Source: Anaerolineales bacterium (lineage in GTDB: Bacteria; Chloroflexota; Anaerolineae; Anaerolineales; Villigracilaceae). From it: a stretch of DNA of 39,237 nt. Numbering within the stretch: the stretch's first letter is position 1; each line of letters starts with the position of its first letter. Shown here in pieces: positions 9,525-21,218 of the stretch. The stretch spans positions 1 through 39,237 of the forward strand of contig JADGQB010000007.1 in the NCBI GenBank assembly GCA_017882145.1. Direction: 5' to 3'. The position numbers and the translations under genes were made by a program. Under the pieces are notes generated by a model. The model saw only the letters and a program-made list of their open reading frames with translations. It was not told the DNA's origin and did no database searches.

Positions 9525-10819
9525 GCGGCCATAAACTAACGGTCGAAGCCGAGCTGGAAAAGCTTCAGCACGTTTCATTCAAATACTTTTTGAATGAAAC
9601 GAATCCAGTCAACGGGTTAGTGCGTGACAGGGACGCAGCAGATTGGCCTGCCAGTATTGCCGCCACAGGTCTGGCTCTGGCATCTTATCCGGTGGCTGTC
9701 GAGCGCGGATTTATGTCGCATGCCGCGGCAGTGGAACGGACGCTGGCAACGCTGCGTTTCTTATGGAACAGCCCGCAAGGCCCTGAACCGGATGCCACCG
9801 GTTACCGCGGATTTTATTATCATTTTCTCGACATGCAGACCGGCCGGCGCGCATGGCAAAGTGAATTGTCAACAGTGGATAGCACTTTTCTGTTGGCAGG
9901 TGCTTTAACGGCGGGAGTTTATTTCAACTCTGATAAACCCGAGGAGCTTGAAATCCGAACCCTCGCCGACGCCATTTATCGCCGGGCGGATTGGCAATGG
10001 GCGCAAGACCAGGGCAGAACGGTTACACACGGTTGGAAACCAGAAGACGGATTTCTAAAGTACTGTTGGGAAGGGTACGATGAGGCAATGCTTCTTTATA
10101 TCCTTGGGCTGGGCTCGCCAACTCATCCGTTGCCTGAGAGCAACTACGCAGCCTGGGCTTCCACATACCGCTGGGAACACTGCTACGGATATGAATATCT
10201 TTTTGCCGGGCCGTTATTCACCCACCAGCTCTCGCATATCTGGATTGATTTTCGCGGCATCCAGGATGAGTTCATGCGCGCAAAAGGCATCGATTATTTC
10301 GAGAACAGCCGTCGCGCCACTTATGTCCAGCAACAGTACGCAATCGACAATCCGCTCAAGTTCACGGGCTATAACGCGTGGTGCTGGGGAATTACAGCGA
10401 GCGATGGCCCCGGCCCCAACACGCTCAAAGTGAACGGTGTCCAACGCCAATTCTTCGATTATATGGGACGTGGTGTGCCATACGGTCCTGACGATGGCAC
10501 GATCGCGCCATGGGCAGTCGTGGCTTCACTGCCGTTTGCACCCGAGATCGTGCTGCCCACGCTGGACTATTTTATTAACCAGGCTAAATTAACAGAAGCA
10601 AACCCCTACGGCTTCAAAGCGACTTATAACCTCACCTACCCGGTAAAATCCAACAATCCCTCAGGCTGGGTATCACCCTGGCATTATGGGCTCAATCAAG
10701 GGCCGATCGTTTTGATGATCGAAAATTATAGTACCGGGCTGGTATGGCGATTGATGCGAGACTGCCCATACATCGCCAACGGCTTGCAGCGAGCCGGTTT
10801 TAGCGGGGGTTGGTTATGA
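9521..10819 (+). CDS. Glucoamylase-like domain protein (Glycoamylase family PF10091, GH144-like), no evident signal peptide
   Basis: WEGYDEAMLLYILGLGSPTHPLP, AGPLFTHQLSHIWIDFRGIQDEFMR, GIDYFENSRRATY; ATGA overlap with pgm. Confidence 0.85.
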   Translation: MSGHKLTVEAELEKLQHVSFKYFLNETNPVNGLVRDRDAADWPASIAATGLALASYPVAVERGFMSHAAAVERTLATLRFLWNSPQGPEPDATGYRGFYYHFLDMQTGRRAWQSELSTVDSTFLLAGALTAGVYFNSDKPEELEIRTLADAIYRRADWQWAQDQGRTVTHGWKPEDGFLKYCWEGYDEAMLLYILGLGSPTHPLPESNYAAWASTYRWEHCYGYEYLFAGPLFTHQLSHIWIDFRGIQDEFMRAKGIDYFENSRRATYVQQQYAIDNPLKFTGYNAWCWGITASDGPGPNTLKVNGVQRQFFDYMGRGVPYGPDDGTIAPWAVVASLPFAPEIVLPTLDYFINQAKLTEANPYGFKATYNLTYPVKSNNPSGWVSPWHYGLNQGPIVLMIENYSTGLVWRLMRDCPYIANGLQRAGFSGGWL

Positions 10820-10949
10820 ACCTTGTATTACTGAAAAAGATTATTTTCCCTCCGCTCTGGAGGAATCAAAAATTCATCATCGCTGACACTTTGGCGGTTT
10901 TAATGCAGCATACCAATAGCGCGGTTCCCTTGGAGGCTCTTCAAATCCC

Positions 10950-12185
10950 ATGGCAACGGTGAAACAAGCTAACCCACGCATCCTAACTATTAATGGCGGC
11001 TCATCGAGCATCAAGATGGCACTGTTCGAAGCCGGCGACTCGCTCCGAAGGACCCTGGAGGGCGGGATTGAGCGGATTGGACAACCAGAAGCCAAATTTG
11101 TAGCGAAAGGATCAAACCAGGCAGACAATTTTACCCGGTCAGTGACTGCGGCGAACCACAGCGAGGCTGTTGGGATACTGATGGATTGGATCGAGGAACG
11201 ATTCCGGCGCGGGGAGTTAACCGCAGTGGGGCATCGCGTGGTACATGGTGGCCCGAAGTATAGCGAACCGCAGCGGATCACAACGGAAATGGTTGAGGAG
11301 TTACACCAGCTTCAGCCTTTCGATCCCGATCATTTACCGGAAGAGATCCTGCTGACCGAGGCATTTCATCACCGGTTTCCAGACCTGGTACAAGTTGCAT
11401 GTTTCGATACGGCTTTTCACCACGAACTGCCGCGCGTCGCACAGTTATTGCCGATCCCGCGCGTTTATGAGGCAAAGGGCGTACGCCGGTACGGGTTTCA
11501 CGGATTGTCGTATGCGTATCTGGTGGAGGAACTGTCGCGCCTGGCTGGGCCTCAGGCGGCGCGCGGCCGCCTCATTCTCGCCCATCTTGGCAACGGGGCG
11601 AGCCTGGCTGCGGTTTATGAAGGCAAATCTGTGGATACCAGCATGGGTCTAACGCCGACCGGAGGTGTGCCGATGAGCACCCGCTCGGGAGATCTCGATC
11701 CCGGCCTGGTCTGGTATCTGGCACGCACCGAAAAAATCACTGCGAAAAAATTCAATGAAATGGTTAATTTCCAGTCGGGGCTGCTGGGTGTTTCTGAGAC
11801 CAGCTCCGACATGCGTGACTTGCTTGACCGTGAAACACGGGACGTACGGGCGGCCGAAGCGGTCGCCGTGTTTTGTTACCAGGTGAAAAAATGGATCGGC
11901 GCATTTGCGGCAGCATTGAGTGGATTGGACACACTGGTTTTCGCGGGCGGCATTGGAGAGAATTCCCCAAAGGTTCGGGCCCGGATCTGCGATGGGTTGG
12001 GATTCCTTGGAATCGAACTCGATGAAAAGCGAAACGCGTCGAATGAAGGCTTGATTTCAACGGTGGCCAGCCGGGTCCCCGTTCGCGTCATGCACACGGA
12101 CGAGGAATGGATGATCGCAAAGATGGTCTGTGGCGTTCTCGGCCTCGGAGCCCCAAAAGAAAGTTCAAGCATGAAAACAAGGTAA
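10950..12185 (+). CDS. ackA: Acetate kinase
   Basis: INGGSSSIKMALF, GHRVVHGG, HLGNGASLAAV, DTSMGLTPTGGVPMSTRSGDLDPG. Confidence 0.95.
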   Translation: MATVKQANPRILTINGGSSSIKMALFEAGDSLRRTLEGGIERIGQPEAKFVAKGSNQADNFTRSVTAANHSEAVGILMDWIEERFRRGELTAVGHRVVHGGPKYSEPQRITTEMVEELHQLQPFDPDHLPEEILLTEAFHHRFPDLVQVACFDTAFHHELPRVAQLLPIPRVYEAKGVRRYGFHGLSYAYLVEELSRLAGPQAARGRLILAHLGNGASLAAVYEGKSVDTSMGLTPTGGVPMSTRSGDLDPGLVWYLARTEKITAKKFNEMVNFQSGLLGVSETSSDMRDLLDRETRDVRAAEAVAVFCYQVKKWIGAFAAALSGLDTLVFAGGIGENSPKVRARICDGLGFLGIELDEKRNASNEGLISTVASRVPVRVMHTDEEWMIAKMVCGVLGLGAPKESSSMKTR

Positions 12186-12203
12186 TCATTGGAGATCCTA
12201 CCG

Positions 12204-12425
12204 ATGAAAAAAGATTTTAAAGTTGGAGATCATGTGGAGTGGAACTCGGAAGCCGGCCATGTCCGAGGAACAATCAAGAAAAAAGTCACATCGGCCATCA
12301 CGTTCAAGGGCTACACAGTCCGCGCCTCGAAGGATGAGCCACAATATTTGATCAAAAGTGACACGACCGACCATCTGGCGATGCATAAGGGATCGGCGCT
12401 CAAGAAAATCAGGAGCAAACCATGA
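12204..12425 (+). CDS. Hypervirulence-associated TUDOR domain (DUF2945-like) small protein
   Basis: [29 protein letters not shown]...[34 protein letters not shown]. Confidence 0.8.
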   Translation: MKKDFKVGDHVEWNSEAGHVRGTIKKKVTSAITFKGYTVRASKDEPQYLIKSDTTDHLAMHKGSALKKIRSKP

Positions 12426-14803
12426 CGAAAAACACGCTCACCCCTGAAATGCTGCATAGCATGAATGCTTACTGGCGTGCCGCCAACTATTTATCGGTCG
12501 GTCAGATTTATTTGTACAACAACCCACTGCTTAGAAAGCCGTTGAGGCTGGAAGATGTGAAGCCGCGCCTGATGGGCCATTGGGGTACCACACCGGGTTT
12601 GAACTTCATCTATGTCCACCTCAACCGGATCATAAAGGACTTTGACCTTAACATGATCAATGTCACCGGTCCTGGTCACGGTGCACCGGGGATAGTTGCC
12701 AATGTATATCTCGAGGGCACTTACAGCGAGTTGTACCCGGACATCTCCCAGGACGAACAGGGTATGAAAAAACTCTTCACCCAATTTTCGTTTCCTGGCG
12801 GTATTCCAAGTCACGTCGCGCCGGAGACGCCCGGTTCCATTAACGAAGGCGGCGAACTCGGCTATTCCTTAGTGCACGCTTACGGTGCCGCGTTCGACAA
12901 CCCAGGCTTGATCGTTGCCTGTGTCGTGGGCGATGGAGAAGCGGAAACCGGCCCGCTGGCAACCAGTTGGCACTCGAATAAATTCTTAAATCCCGTCCAA
13001 GACGGGGCCGTGCTGCCCATTCTGCATTTGAACGGATATAAAATTTCCGGACCAACTGTGCTGGCCCGCATTCCCCGCGACGAGCTCGAAGCGCTTTTTC
13101 GCGGCTACGGTTATACCCCGTATTTCGTGGAAGGCGATGACCCTTTGAAGATGCACCAGCTCATGGCCGCCACGCTTGACAGCGTGATCGCAGAGATTAA
13201 ACGCATCCAACACGAGGCCCGCCACAACGGGTTTCACGAGCGTCCACGCTGGCCGATGATCATCCTGCGGTCGCCCAAGGGTTGGACTGGCCCGAAGGTG
13301 GTTGACGGCAAACCGGTCGAAGGGACATTTCGCGCCCATCAGGTGCCGGTGGAAGAATTCGCCACCAAGCCTGAAAATCTAAAAATACTTGAGACATGGT
13401 TGAAGAGCTATAAGCCCAGGGAATTATTTGACAAGAACGGCAGACTCCTTCCAGAACTGGCTGAACTGGCGCCCAAGGGTGAGCGGCGGATGGGAGCGAA
13501 CCCAAACGCCAATGGAGGCATCCTGCTTAAAGAGCTGAAAATACCGAACTTCCGTGATTACGCGGTGAAGGTTTCGAAACCCGGTGCCGTGATCAGCGAG
13601 TCAACGCGCATCCAGGGTCAGTTCATCCGTGACGTGTTCCAGGTCAACGCCGGGGCACGCAACTTCCGCATCTTCAGCCCGGATGAAACCAGCTCGAACC
13701 GTTGGAATGCCGTGTTCGATGCGACGAACCGCTGCTCGACTGCAGAAATCCTTCCCACCGACGAGCATGTCGCTCCCGATGGCCGGGTGATGGAGATGTT
13801 GAGCGAAACACAGTGTGAGGGTTGGCTCGAAGGATACCTTCTGACGGGCCGCCATGGCTTTTTCTCTTGCTACGAAGCGTTCATTCACATCATCGATTCG
13901 ATGTTCAACCAGCACGCCAAGTGGCTCGAGGTGTCGCGCCACGTTCCCTGGAGGCGGCCGATTGCTTCCCTGAACTACCTGCTATCGTCGCATGTGTGGC
14001 GACAGGACCACAATGGATTCAGCCATCAGGACCCGGGCTTTATTGACCACGTAATGAACAAGAAGGCAGACATCATCCGAGTGTATCTCCCGCCTGACGC
14101 CAATACGCTGCTGTCGGTCACCGACCATTGCTTACGAAGCCGCAATTATGTCAATGTCATTGTGGCGGGCAAGCAGCCGGAACTGCAATGGCTGGACATG
14201 GATGCGGCCATCAAGCATTGCACGGCCGGGCTGGGGATCTGGGAATGGGCCAGTAACGATCAGGGAGGCGACCCTGATGTAGTGATGGCTTGCTGTGGTG
14301 ACGTACCCACGCTGGAGACACTGGCCGCGGTCGAAATCTTACGAAAGAACTTCCCGGACCTGAAAATCCGAGTCATTAACGTGGTGGACCTGATGACGCT
14401 CCAGCCGCAGAGCGAGCACCCGCATGGTCTGAGCGACAAGGATTTCGATGTGCTCTTCACAAAGGACAAGCCAATCATATTCGCCTTTCATGGGTACCCC
14501 TTGCTGATCCATGAGCTCACGTATCGCCGCACGAATCACGACAACATGCATGTGCGCGGTTTCAAGGAGGAAGGTACTACAACGACACCATTTGACATGG
14601 TGGTGTTGAATGAACTGGATCGTTTCCATCTGGTCGGTGAAGTGATCGACCGGGTGCCAAGTCTGGGCTCACGCGGTGCCTACGTTAAACAGGTTTTGCG
14701 TGACAAACTGCTGGACCATAAGGCTTACATTCATAAACACGGCGAAGACATGCCTGAAATTCGCAAATGGCAATGGAGCTTGCCCAAAGCGGGCAACCAA
14801 TGA
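12422..14803 (+). CDS. xfp: Phosphoketolase (xylulose-5-P/fructose-6-P)
   Basis: [74 protein letters not shown]. Confidence 0.96.
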   Translation: MTKNTLTPEMLHSMNAYWRAANYLSVGQIYLYNNPLLRKPLRLEDVKPRLMGHWGTTPGLNFIYVHLNRIIKDFDLNMINVTGPGHGAPGIVANVYLEGTYSELYPDISQDEQGMKKLFTQFSFPGGIPSHVAPETPGSINEGGELGYSLVHAYGAAFDNPGLIVACVVGDGEAETGPLATSWHSNKFLNPVQDGAVLPILHLNGYKISGPTVLARIPRDELEALFRGYGYTPYFVEGDDPLKMHQLMAATLDSVIAEIKRIQHEARHNGFHERPRWPMIILRSPKGWTGPKVVDGKPVEGTFRAHQVPVEEFATKPENLKILETWLKSYKPRELFDKNGRLLPELAELAPKGERRMGANPNANGGILLKELKIPNFRDYAVKVSKPGAVISESTRIQGQFIRDVFQVNAGARNFRIFSPDETSSNRWNAVFDATNRCSTAEILPTDEHVAPDGRVMEMLSETQCEGWLEGYLLTGRHGFFSCYEAFIHIIDSMFNQHAKWLEVSRHVPWRRPIASLNYLLSSHVWRQDHNGFSHQDPGFIDHVMNKKADIIRVYLPPDANTLLSVTDHCLRSRNYVNVIVAGKQPELQWLDMDAAIKHCTAGLGIWEWASNDQGGDPDVVMACCGDVPTLETLAAVEILRKNFPDLKIRVINVVDLMTLQPQSEHPHGLSDKDFDVLFTKDKPIIFAFHGYPLLIHELTYRRTNHDNMHVRGFKEEGTTTTPFDMVVLNELDRFHLVGEVIDRVPSLGSRGAYVKQVLRDKLLDHKAYIHKHGEDMPEIRKWQWSLPKAGNQ

Positions 14804-17403
14804 AAATTACCCCTGGACCTTCTTCCAACAAACCCTCCGCGAAGGGACAAAAGGTTGGCCAGGCGGCTCCAGCGAACTATTGGAACATAACGCCCGAGCA
14901 GCTTCTCACCACGTTGCATGCCACACCTGCCGGACTCCAACAGGCAGATGCTGAGCAGCGCCTTAAGCAATATGGGCCAAACACAATCAGGGCACAGCAG
15001 CGAACAACTGCATTGCGTCTATTATTGAGCCAATTCAAAAGCCCGCTTGTCCTCATCCTTATCTTTGCCGCCATTGTCTCCGCCTTTGTAGGAGAATGGG
15101 TGGATGCCAGTATTGTGCTTGCCATCGTGCTTGGAAGCACAATCCTCAGTTTTGTCCAGGAATACACTGCCGGCAACGCCGTCGAGAAATTGCGCTCACA
15201 AGTCACCATCAAATCCAGCGTGCTGCGAGGCGGCCAGCCGCAGACATTACCATCAGAACAAGTGGTGCCTGGCGATGTGGTGGTGCTATCCGCGGGCAGC
15301 CTGATCCCGGCGGATGGCATCGTACTGGAAGCAAAAGATTTCTTTGTAAACCAGGCTGTGCTGACGGGCGAGACCTTCCTGGTTGAGAAAAAGCCGGGAA
15401 CCGTACCGGCAAATGCCAGTCTGGCGGAAAGGACCAACTGCGCCTTCACGGGAACCAGCACGGCCAGCGGAACGGCGCACATGTTGGTTGTAGAAACGGG
15501 AGAGACAACAGTATTCGGCCAGGTGGCGGAACATCTGAAACTGCGCCCGCCGGAGACTGAGTTCGAACGCGGCATCCGTCACTTCGGTAACCTGCTCACG
15601 CAGGTTATGCTGGTGATGGTAGTCATCGTTTTGGGAGTCAACATCTTCCTGAAAAAACCATTCCTGGACTCTATTCTCTTTGCGCTGGCACTGGCAGTCG
15701 GCCTGACGCCTGAACTCTTGCCCGCCATCATCAGTATCACGCTCTCACACGGCGCTCAAGAGATGGCCAAACGTGGGGTGATCGTACGCCGCCTGACATC
15801 GATTGAGAACTTCGGCAGCATGGATATCCTGTGCACCGATAAGACCGGCACGCTGACCGAAGGGGTCGTTAGCCTCGACGGTGCGCATGACGCGCAAGGG
15901 CAAGCCTCAGATGCAATTTTGCGCTATGCCTATCTCAACGCGCACTTCCAGACCGGATTGACCAACCCGCTGGATGATGCGATTCAGGCTGCTGCTCAGA
16001 AGGCCAAGCTGGACGTCAGCGCCGAGAAAAAAGTGGATGAAATCCCCTACGATTTTTCCCGCAAACTATTGAGCGTAATCACTGCCAATGACAAGGGGGA
16101 GCATACCCTCATCACCAAGGGTGCACTGGATAACGTTCTGGCGATCTGCACCAACCTGCAGTCAGGGGATGGACTCCACCCGCTGGACGCTCCAGCGCGG
16201 ACAGAGATTGAAAAGCGCTTCAGCGAATGGAGCGAACAAGGCTTCCGCGTTCTCGGCTTGGCAACCAAAAGGATAGATGGTCAGCATGCAGCCTATTCGC
16301 ACACCGATGAAAATGGGCTCACCTTCACCGGTTTCCTGCTTTTCTTCGATCCCCCCAAGACGGATGTGCAACAAGTCATCGCAGATCTGACAAAACGCGG
16401 GGTACAACTCAAGATTATCACAGGTGACAACCAGAAAGTGGCTCGCCACGTTGCCGAGGCGGTGAACCTCCCGCTCATGGGAGTACTCACTGGCAGAGAG
16501 CTGAACGGTTTGAAGGATGAGGCTCTCTGGCATCTAGCCGAACGCACCACCCTCTTCGCGGAAGTCGATCCCAACCAGAAAGAGCGCATCATTCTCGCGC
16601 TAAAAAAGACCGGGCACGTAGTTGGCTATATGGGTGATGGCATCAATGATGCGCCGGCTTTGCATGCTGCCGACGTGGGTATCTCCGTCGATACAGCAGT
16701 GGATGTGGCCAAAGAAGCCGCCGATTTTGTGCTGCTTAAGAAGGATCTGGCTATTTTGAAGCAAGGCATCGATGAAGGCCGCGTGACGTTCGCCAACACG
16801 ATCAAGTACATCCTCACCACGATCAGCGCCAGTTTTGGCAACATGTTCAGCATGGCCGGGGCTTCTTTGTTACTCTCATTTTTACCAATGCTCGCTCCGC
16901 AAATCCTGCTTGAAAATTTCCTTTCTGATATTCCTGCCACGACCATCGCGGGTGACAATGTGGATCCGGAAATGGTGGAAAAGCCGCACCGTTGGAACAC
17001 CAAGTTCATTCGTAACTACATGGTGCTATTCGGTCTGGTCAGCTCAATCTTTGACTTCCTGACCTTCGGGACTCTGCTGTTCCTATTCCGAGCCTCGCCG
17101 GAGGTGTTCCAAACTGGCTGGTTCATCGAGTCTTTGTTAACTGAGTTGGTCATCGCTCTGGTGGTCCGAACACGGCATGTCTTCTTCCGCAGTCGGCCGG
17201 GCAAACTATTGCTGGTGAGTTCGTTGATCTTCATTGGAATTACCCTCGTTTTGCCGTATCTGCCATTCGTCTCGGTGTTCGGTTTTGTCCCGTTGCCTTT
17301 ACCGCTCATGCTGGCAATGCTCGGGTTGACGGCGCTCTATGTACTGGCCACTGAGTTGGCCAAGAAGTATTTCTACTCCATACTGGCGAATGCTAATGCT
17401 TAG
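14800..17403 (+). CDS. Magnesium-translocating-type P-type ATPase (MgtA-like)
   Basis: [43 protein letters not shown]; start ATG 14800 in ATGA overlap with xfp. Confidence 0.9.
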   Translation: MKITPGPSSNKPSAKGQKVGQAAPANYWNITPEQLLTTLHATPAGLQQADAEQRLKQYGPNTIRAQQRTTALRLLLSQFKSPLVLILIFAAIVSAFVGEWVDASIVLAIVLGSTILSFVQEYTAGNAVEKLRSQVTIKSSVLRGGQPQTLPSEQVVPGDVVVLSAGSLIPADGIVLEAKDFFVNQAVLTGETFLVEKKPGTVPANASLAERTNCAFTGTSTASGTAHMLVVETGETTVFGQVAEHLKLRPPETEFERGIRHFGNLLTQVMLVMVVIVLGVNIFLKKPFLDSILFALALAVGLTPELLPAIISITLSHGAQEMAKRGVIVRRLTSIENFGSMDILCTDKTGTLTEGVVSLDGAHDAQGQASDAILRYAYLNAHFQTGLTNPLDDAIQAAAQKAKLDVSAEKKVDEIPYDFSRKLLSVITANDKGEHTLITKGALDNVLAICTNLQSGDGLHPLDAPARTEIEKRFSEWSEQGFRVLGLATKRIDGQHAAYSHTDENGLTFTGFLLFFDPPKTDVQQVIADLTKRGVQLKIITGDNQKVARHVAEAVNLPLMGVLTGRELNGLKDEALWHLAERTTLFAEVDPNQKERIILALKKTGHVVGYMGDGINDAPALHAADVGISVDTAVDVAKEAADFVLLKKDLAILKQGIDEGRVTFANTIKYILTTISASFGNMFSMAGASLLLSFLPMLAPQILLENFLSDIPATTIAGDNVDPEMVEKPHRWNTKFIRNYMVLFGLVSSIFDFLTFGTLLFLFRASPEVFQTGWFIESLLTELVIALVVRTRHVFFRSRPGKLLLVSSLIFIGITLVLPYLPFVSVFGFVPLPLPLMLAMLGLTALYVLATELAKKYFYSILANANA

Positions 17404-17565
17404 GCTGGGTCCATACCAGGGATTCGTAAAGTACTTGAGAGTGAGGTCCATAATGACGAGTGATAGGTCAGAAGCGCGATCAGCGCAGCACATCCGCCAT
17501 GGAATTCCAATATTCACAGGCTTTGTGGAGAGAAGAATGAATAAATCGATGCGGAGCAATCCTAA

Positions 17566-18588
17566 ATGAATACACACGAGCTTATCGATACCGCGAGGGA
17601 ACTGGTCGCCGGCGATAAGGGCCTGCTGGCAATGGATGAAAGTAATCCTACCTGTAACAAACGATTTGCCGGGTTGGGGATTCCCCAGACCGAGCAGGCC
17701 CGGCGCGCTTATCGGGAGTTGATTGTGACCACGCCCGGTCTCGGTGAGTGTATTAATGGCGCGATCCTCTTCGATGAAACGATCCGCCAGCAGAAGAAAG
17801 ATGGCACTCCCTTTGTTAAAGCCATCAGCGATGCAGGGATCATTCCCGGCATCAAAGTTGACAGCGGTGCAAAGGATATGGCAGGTTTTCCTGGTGAGAA
17901 GATCACCGAAGGCTTGGATGGTTTACGCGAACGCCTGGCGGATTACTCTCAAATGGGCGTCCGTTTTGCCAAGTGGCGCGCAGTCTTCGCAGTGGGTGAT
18001 GGTATTCCGAGCCGGGCTTGCATCGAGGTCAATGCACAGATTTTGGCTTGCTATGCTGCGCTATGCCAGGAAGCCGGACTGGTCCCCATCGTCGAACCGG
18101 AAGTGCTCATGGAGGGTGAGCATACCCTGGAGCGATGCCGCAATGTAACAGAGGAAGTCTTGCGAACGGTTTTCAGCCAGCTTTACACACAAAGGGTATT
18201 GCTGGAAGGGTTGATCCTGAAGCCCAATATGGTTCTACCGGGATTGACCTGCCTCAAGCAGGAAGGGGTGGACGAGGTGGCCGATGCCACGGTGAGCTGT
18301 CTTTTACGAGCTGTCCCCGCTGCCGTTCCGGGGATCGCATTCCTATCGGGCGGCCAATCCCCTGAACTGGCCTCGGCTCGTTTGAATGCCATGAATCTCA
18401 GGTTCAAGTCACGCCTGCCTTGGGCGTTGGCGTTTTCGTTTTCGCGTGCCATCCAACAACCGGCCCTGGAGATTTGGCGGGGCCAGGATGCCAACGTTTC
18501 AGCGGCACAGCAGGCTCTGTACCATCGAGCCAGTTGCAACCGGGCTGCACGACGAGGCGAATATAACGCCGCCATGGAAAGAACATGA
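17566..18588 (+). CDS. Class I fructose-bisphosphate aldolase
   Basis: [65 protein letters not shown]. Confidence 0.93.
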   Translation: MNTHELIDTARELVAGDKGLLAMDESNPTCNKRFAGLGIPQTEQARRAYRELIVTTPGLGECINGAILFDETIRQQKKDGTPFVKAISDAGIIPGIKVDSGAKDMAGFPGEKITEGLDGLRERLADYSQMGVRFAKWRAVFAVGDGIPSRACIEVNAQILACYAALCQEAGLVPIVEPEVLMEGEHTLERCRNVTEEVLRTVFSQLYTQRVLLEGLILKPNMVLPGLTCLKQEGVDEVADATVSCLLRAVPAAVPGIAFLSGGQSPELASARLNAMNLRFKSRLPWALAFSFSRAIQQPALEIWRGQDANVSAAQQALYHRASCNRAARRGEYNAAMERT

Positions 18589-20678
18589 TCATGATAACTA
18601 CTTCAAAGCTTGATACAGGTCAATTGGATCGTCTATCCATCAACACGATCCGCTTTCTATCCATCGATGCAGTCCAGAAGGCCAACAGCGGGCATCCAGG
18701 CTTGCCGATGGGCGCGGCCGCTTTCGCATACGTTTTGTGGACACGCTTTCTGAAGCACAATCCATCCAACCCACAATGGTTCGACCGCGACCGATTCATC
18801 CTCTCGGCCGGCCATGGGTCGATGCTGCTGTACAGCTTGCTTCATCTCACCGGTTATGACCTCTCCATCGACCAGATCAAGCAGTTCCGGCAGTGGGGCA
18901 GCCTGACTCCCGGTCACCCTGAACGCGGCCTCACCCCAGGAGTCGAAGTGACTTCCGGACCCCTCGGCCAGGGTGTTGGAAATGCCGTGGGGATGGCGAT
19001 GGCTGAAGCCTTTCTCGCAGCCCGTTATAACCGGCCGGGGCATAAGATCATTGATCACAATACCTATGTCCTGGCGAGCGATGGCGATTTGATGGAAGGT
19101 GTGGCGGCGGAGGCCGCCTCGCTGGCCGGCCATTTGCGGTTGGGCAAGCTGATCGCTCTCTATGATGACAACCACGTAACCTTATCGGCTGCCACCGATC
19201 TCACTTTCACGGAAAATGTTAAGCAGCGCTTCAGCGCTTACGGCTGGCATACTCAATCCGTGCAGGATGGGAATGACCTGCTGGCGGTTGAACTCGCCAT
19301 CCGAAATGCACGCAGAAATAAACAGCGCCCATCGCTCATCTTGCTGCATACTCATCTGGGGTATGGTTCGCCCCATAAACAGGACACTTTCGAAGCCCAC
19401 GGTTCCCCCCTGGGCGAGGCGGAGGTGCGCCTGACCAAGCAAAACCTTGACTGGCCGCTCGAGCCGGCTTTCTACATCCCGGAGGCCGCCCTGGCGAATT
19501 TCAGGACGGCTATCGAAAAAGGCAGGCAGAGCGAAAGGGATTGGGAGCTACGATTTTCTGCCTACGAAGAAGCTTTTCCAGACCTGGCTCAGGAACTACA
19601 GCGGGTGATGCAAGGTGAATTACCCGAAGGATGGGATAAGGATATTCCGGCGTTTATTCCGGAGGCCAAGGGCATGGCCACACGTGTCGCCTCCGGGAAA
19701 GTTATGAATGCAATCGCATCCCAATTCCCCACGTTTATTGGCGGTTCGGCAGACCTGGATCCCTCCACTTACACCGCCCTGGCAGGGAAGGGCGACTTCG
19801 AAAGCCCCCGGGAGACAATCGACGATTCGCAGGGGTCTGTAGGAGGCGGCTGGCAGTACGCGGGCAATAACCTCCATTTTGGGGTGCGGGAACACGGGAT
19901 GGGATCGATCATGAACGGCATGGCTGCTCATGGAGGATTGGTTCCCTTTGGAGCTACCTTCCTGATCTTCTCTGATTATATGCGGCCTTCGATGCGCCTG
20001 GCTGCCCTGATGGGTCTGCACGTGATCTATGTTTTTACGCATGACAGCCTCGCCCTGGGTGAAGACGGCCCCACGCACCAACCGGTCGAACAGTTGCTGG
20101 GGCTGCGTTCGATCCCGGGCTTTACCGTCATCCGCCCGGCCGACGCCAACGAGACTGCTGCAGCCTGGCAAACCGCCATCGAACATATGGACGGACCAGT
20201 CGCTTTGGTCCTCACCCGCCAGAATCTTCCGATCCTGGATTTGCAGAGCTACCCCCAGCTCCCTCTCGGTGTCCATTCCGGCGGCTACGTGCTTGAGCCG
20301 GCCAGCGGGAATGCGCCTGCCGATATCACATTGATCGCCACCGGTTCCGAGGTGCAGTTGGCGTTGGCAGCGCGTAAAAAACTGGATACGCAAGGCGTCA
20401 GAGCTCGCGTGGTCAGCCTGCCCAGTTGGAACCTTTTCGATGTTCAGCCAATCGAATATCGAGAGGCAGTCTTGCCGCCGGAGGTGCCCATGCTGGCCAT
20501 CGAAGCTGGGACTCCTCTGGGTTGGCGACCTTACGTGGGCCCGGGAATCGCAGTAATCGGAGTGGACCGCTTCGGGGCTTCTGCTCCCGGAAACGTAGTG
20601 ATGAACGAGTACGGTTTTAATATCGATCAAGTCGTCCGGCAGGCTCTGGCAGTAGTAAAGCAGCAGAAGAAAACCTGA
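18585..20678 (+). CDS. tkt: Transketolase
   Basis: [65 protein letters not shown]. Confidence 0.96.
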   Translation: MIMITTSKLDTGQLDRLSINTIRFLSIDAVQKANSGHPGLPMGAAAFAYVLWTRFLKHNPSNPQWFDRDRFILSAGHGSMLLYSLLHLTGYDLSIDQIKQFRQWGSLTPGHPERGLTPGVEVTSGPLGQGVGNAVGMAMAEAFLAARYNRPGHKIIDHNTYVLASDGDLMEGVAAEAASLAGHLRLGKLIALYDDNHVTLSAATDLTFTENVKQRFSAYGWHTQSVQDGNDLLAVELAIRNARRNKQRPSLILLHTHLGYGSPHKQDTFEAHGSPLGEAEVRLTKQNLDWPLEPAFYIPEAALANFRTAIEKGRQSERDWELRFSAYEEAFPDLAQELQRVMQGELPEGWDKDIPAFIPEAKGMATRVASGKVMNAIASQFPTFIGGSADLDPSTYTALAGKGDFESPRETIDDSQGSVGGGWQYAGNNLHFGVREHGMGSIMNGMAAHGGLVPFGATFLIFSDYMRPSMRLAALMGLHVIYVFTHDSLALGEDGPTHQPVEQLLGLRSIPGFTVIRPADANETAAAWQTAIEHMDGPVALVLTRQNLPILDLQSYPQLPLGVHSGGYVLEPASGNAPADITLIATGSEVQLALAARKKLDTQGVRARVVSLPSWNLFDVQPIEYREAVLPPEVPMLAIEAGTPLGWRPYVGPGIAVIGVDRFGASAPGNVVMNEYGFNIDQVVRQALAVVKQQKKT

Positions 20679-20700
20679 CGTTTTCTGGAAGAGGCTAAAA

Positions 20701-21156
20701 ATGCAAATCGGATTTGCAACAGACCATGGTGGTTTTGTCTTGAAGGAACCCATCCTGGAAGTATTGCGTAAGTCCGGGCACAAGGTGCAGGATTTTGGCG
20801 CTCAGCATCTGGATCCAGAGGATGATTACCCGGATTTTGTCATCCCGCTGGCCCGGGCGGTTGCACAAGGGAAAGTAGAGCGCGGTATCGCCATTTGCGG
20901 CAGCGGAGTGGGTGCAAGTTTCGCTGCCAACAAAGTGATCGGGGTCAGGTCCGCCCTGATCCATGAGAGTTACTCCGCCCACCAGGGTGTCGAAGATGAC
21001 AACATGAACCTGCTATGCCTGGGCGGGCGCGTGGTCGGTTTTGCGCTGGCCTGGGAGATCATTCAAATATATCTTGCAGCTCATTACGCCCGGGCCGAGC
21101 GGTTCGAACGCCGTCTGGCGAAGGTGGCGGCTATCGAATGCAAGGAGCAAATATGA
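20701..21156 (+). CDS. rpiB: Ribose-5-phosphate isomerase B family (RpiB/LacAB)
   Basis: IGFATDHGGFVLKEPI, GIAICGSGVGASFAANKVIGVRSAL, NMNLLCLGGRVVG. Confidence 0.92.
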   Translation: MQIGFATDHGGFVLKEPILEVLRKSGHKVQDFGAQHLDPEDDYPDFVIPLARAVAQGKVERGIAICGSGVGASFAANKVIGVRSALIHESYSAHQGVEDDNMNLLCLGGRVVGFALAWEIIQIYLAAHYARAERFERRLAKVAAIECKEQI

Positions 21157-21218
21157 CGATTCGCTATCACACTGATGCCAGATTTCCTGCCCGACTATTC
21201 ATGAGATGACGGATTTGT

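Noticed and set aside
10816-10962. 48-codon ORF (MNLVLLKKIIFPPLWRNQ...) bridging the GH and ackA
   Set aside because: Overlaps the GH stop and ackA start, but has no recognisable family; a readthrough of this length is plausible by chance.
17404-17565. Possible short ORF (MTSDRSEARSAQHIRHG...) between the P-type ATPase and aldolase
   Set aside because: No recognised family and no clear SD; likely an intergenic leader.
19620-20783. Minus-strand ORF (387 aa) opposite transketolase/rpiB
   Set aside because: Antisense to clear tkt coding sequence; Arg/His/Gln-rich composition typical of shadow frames.
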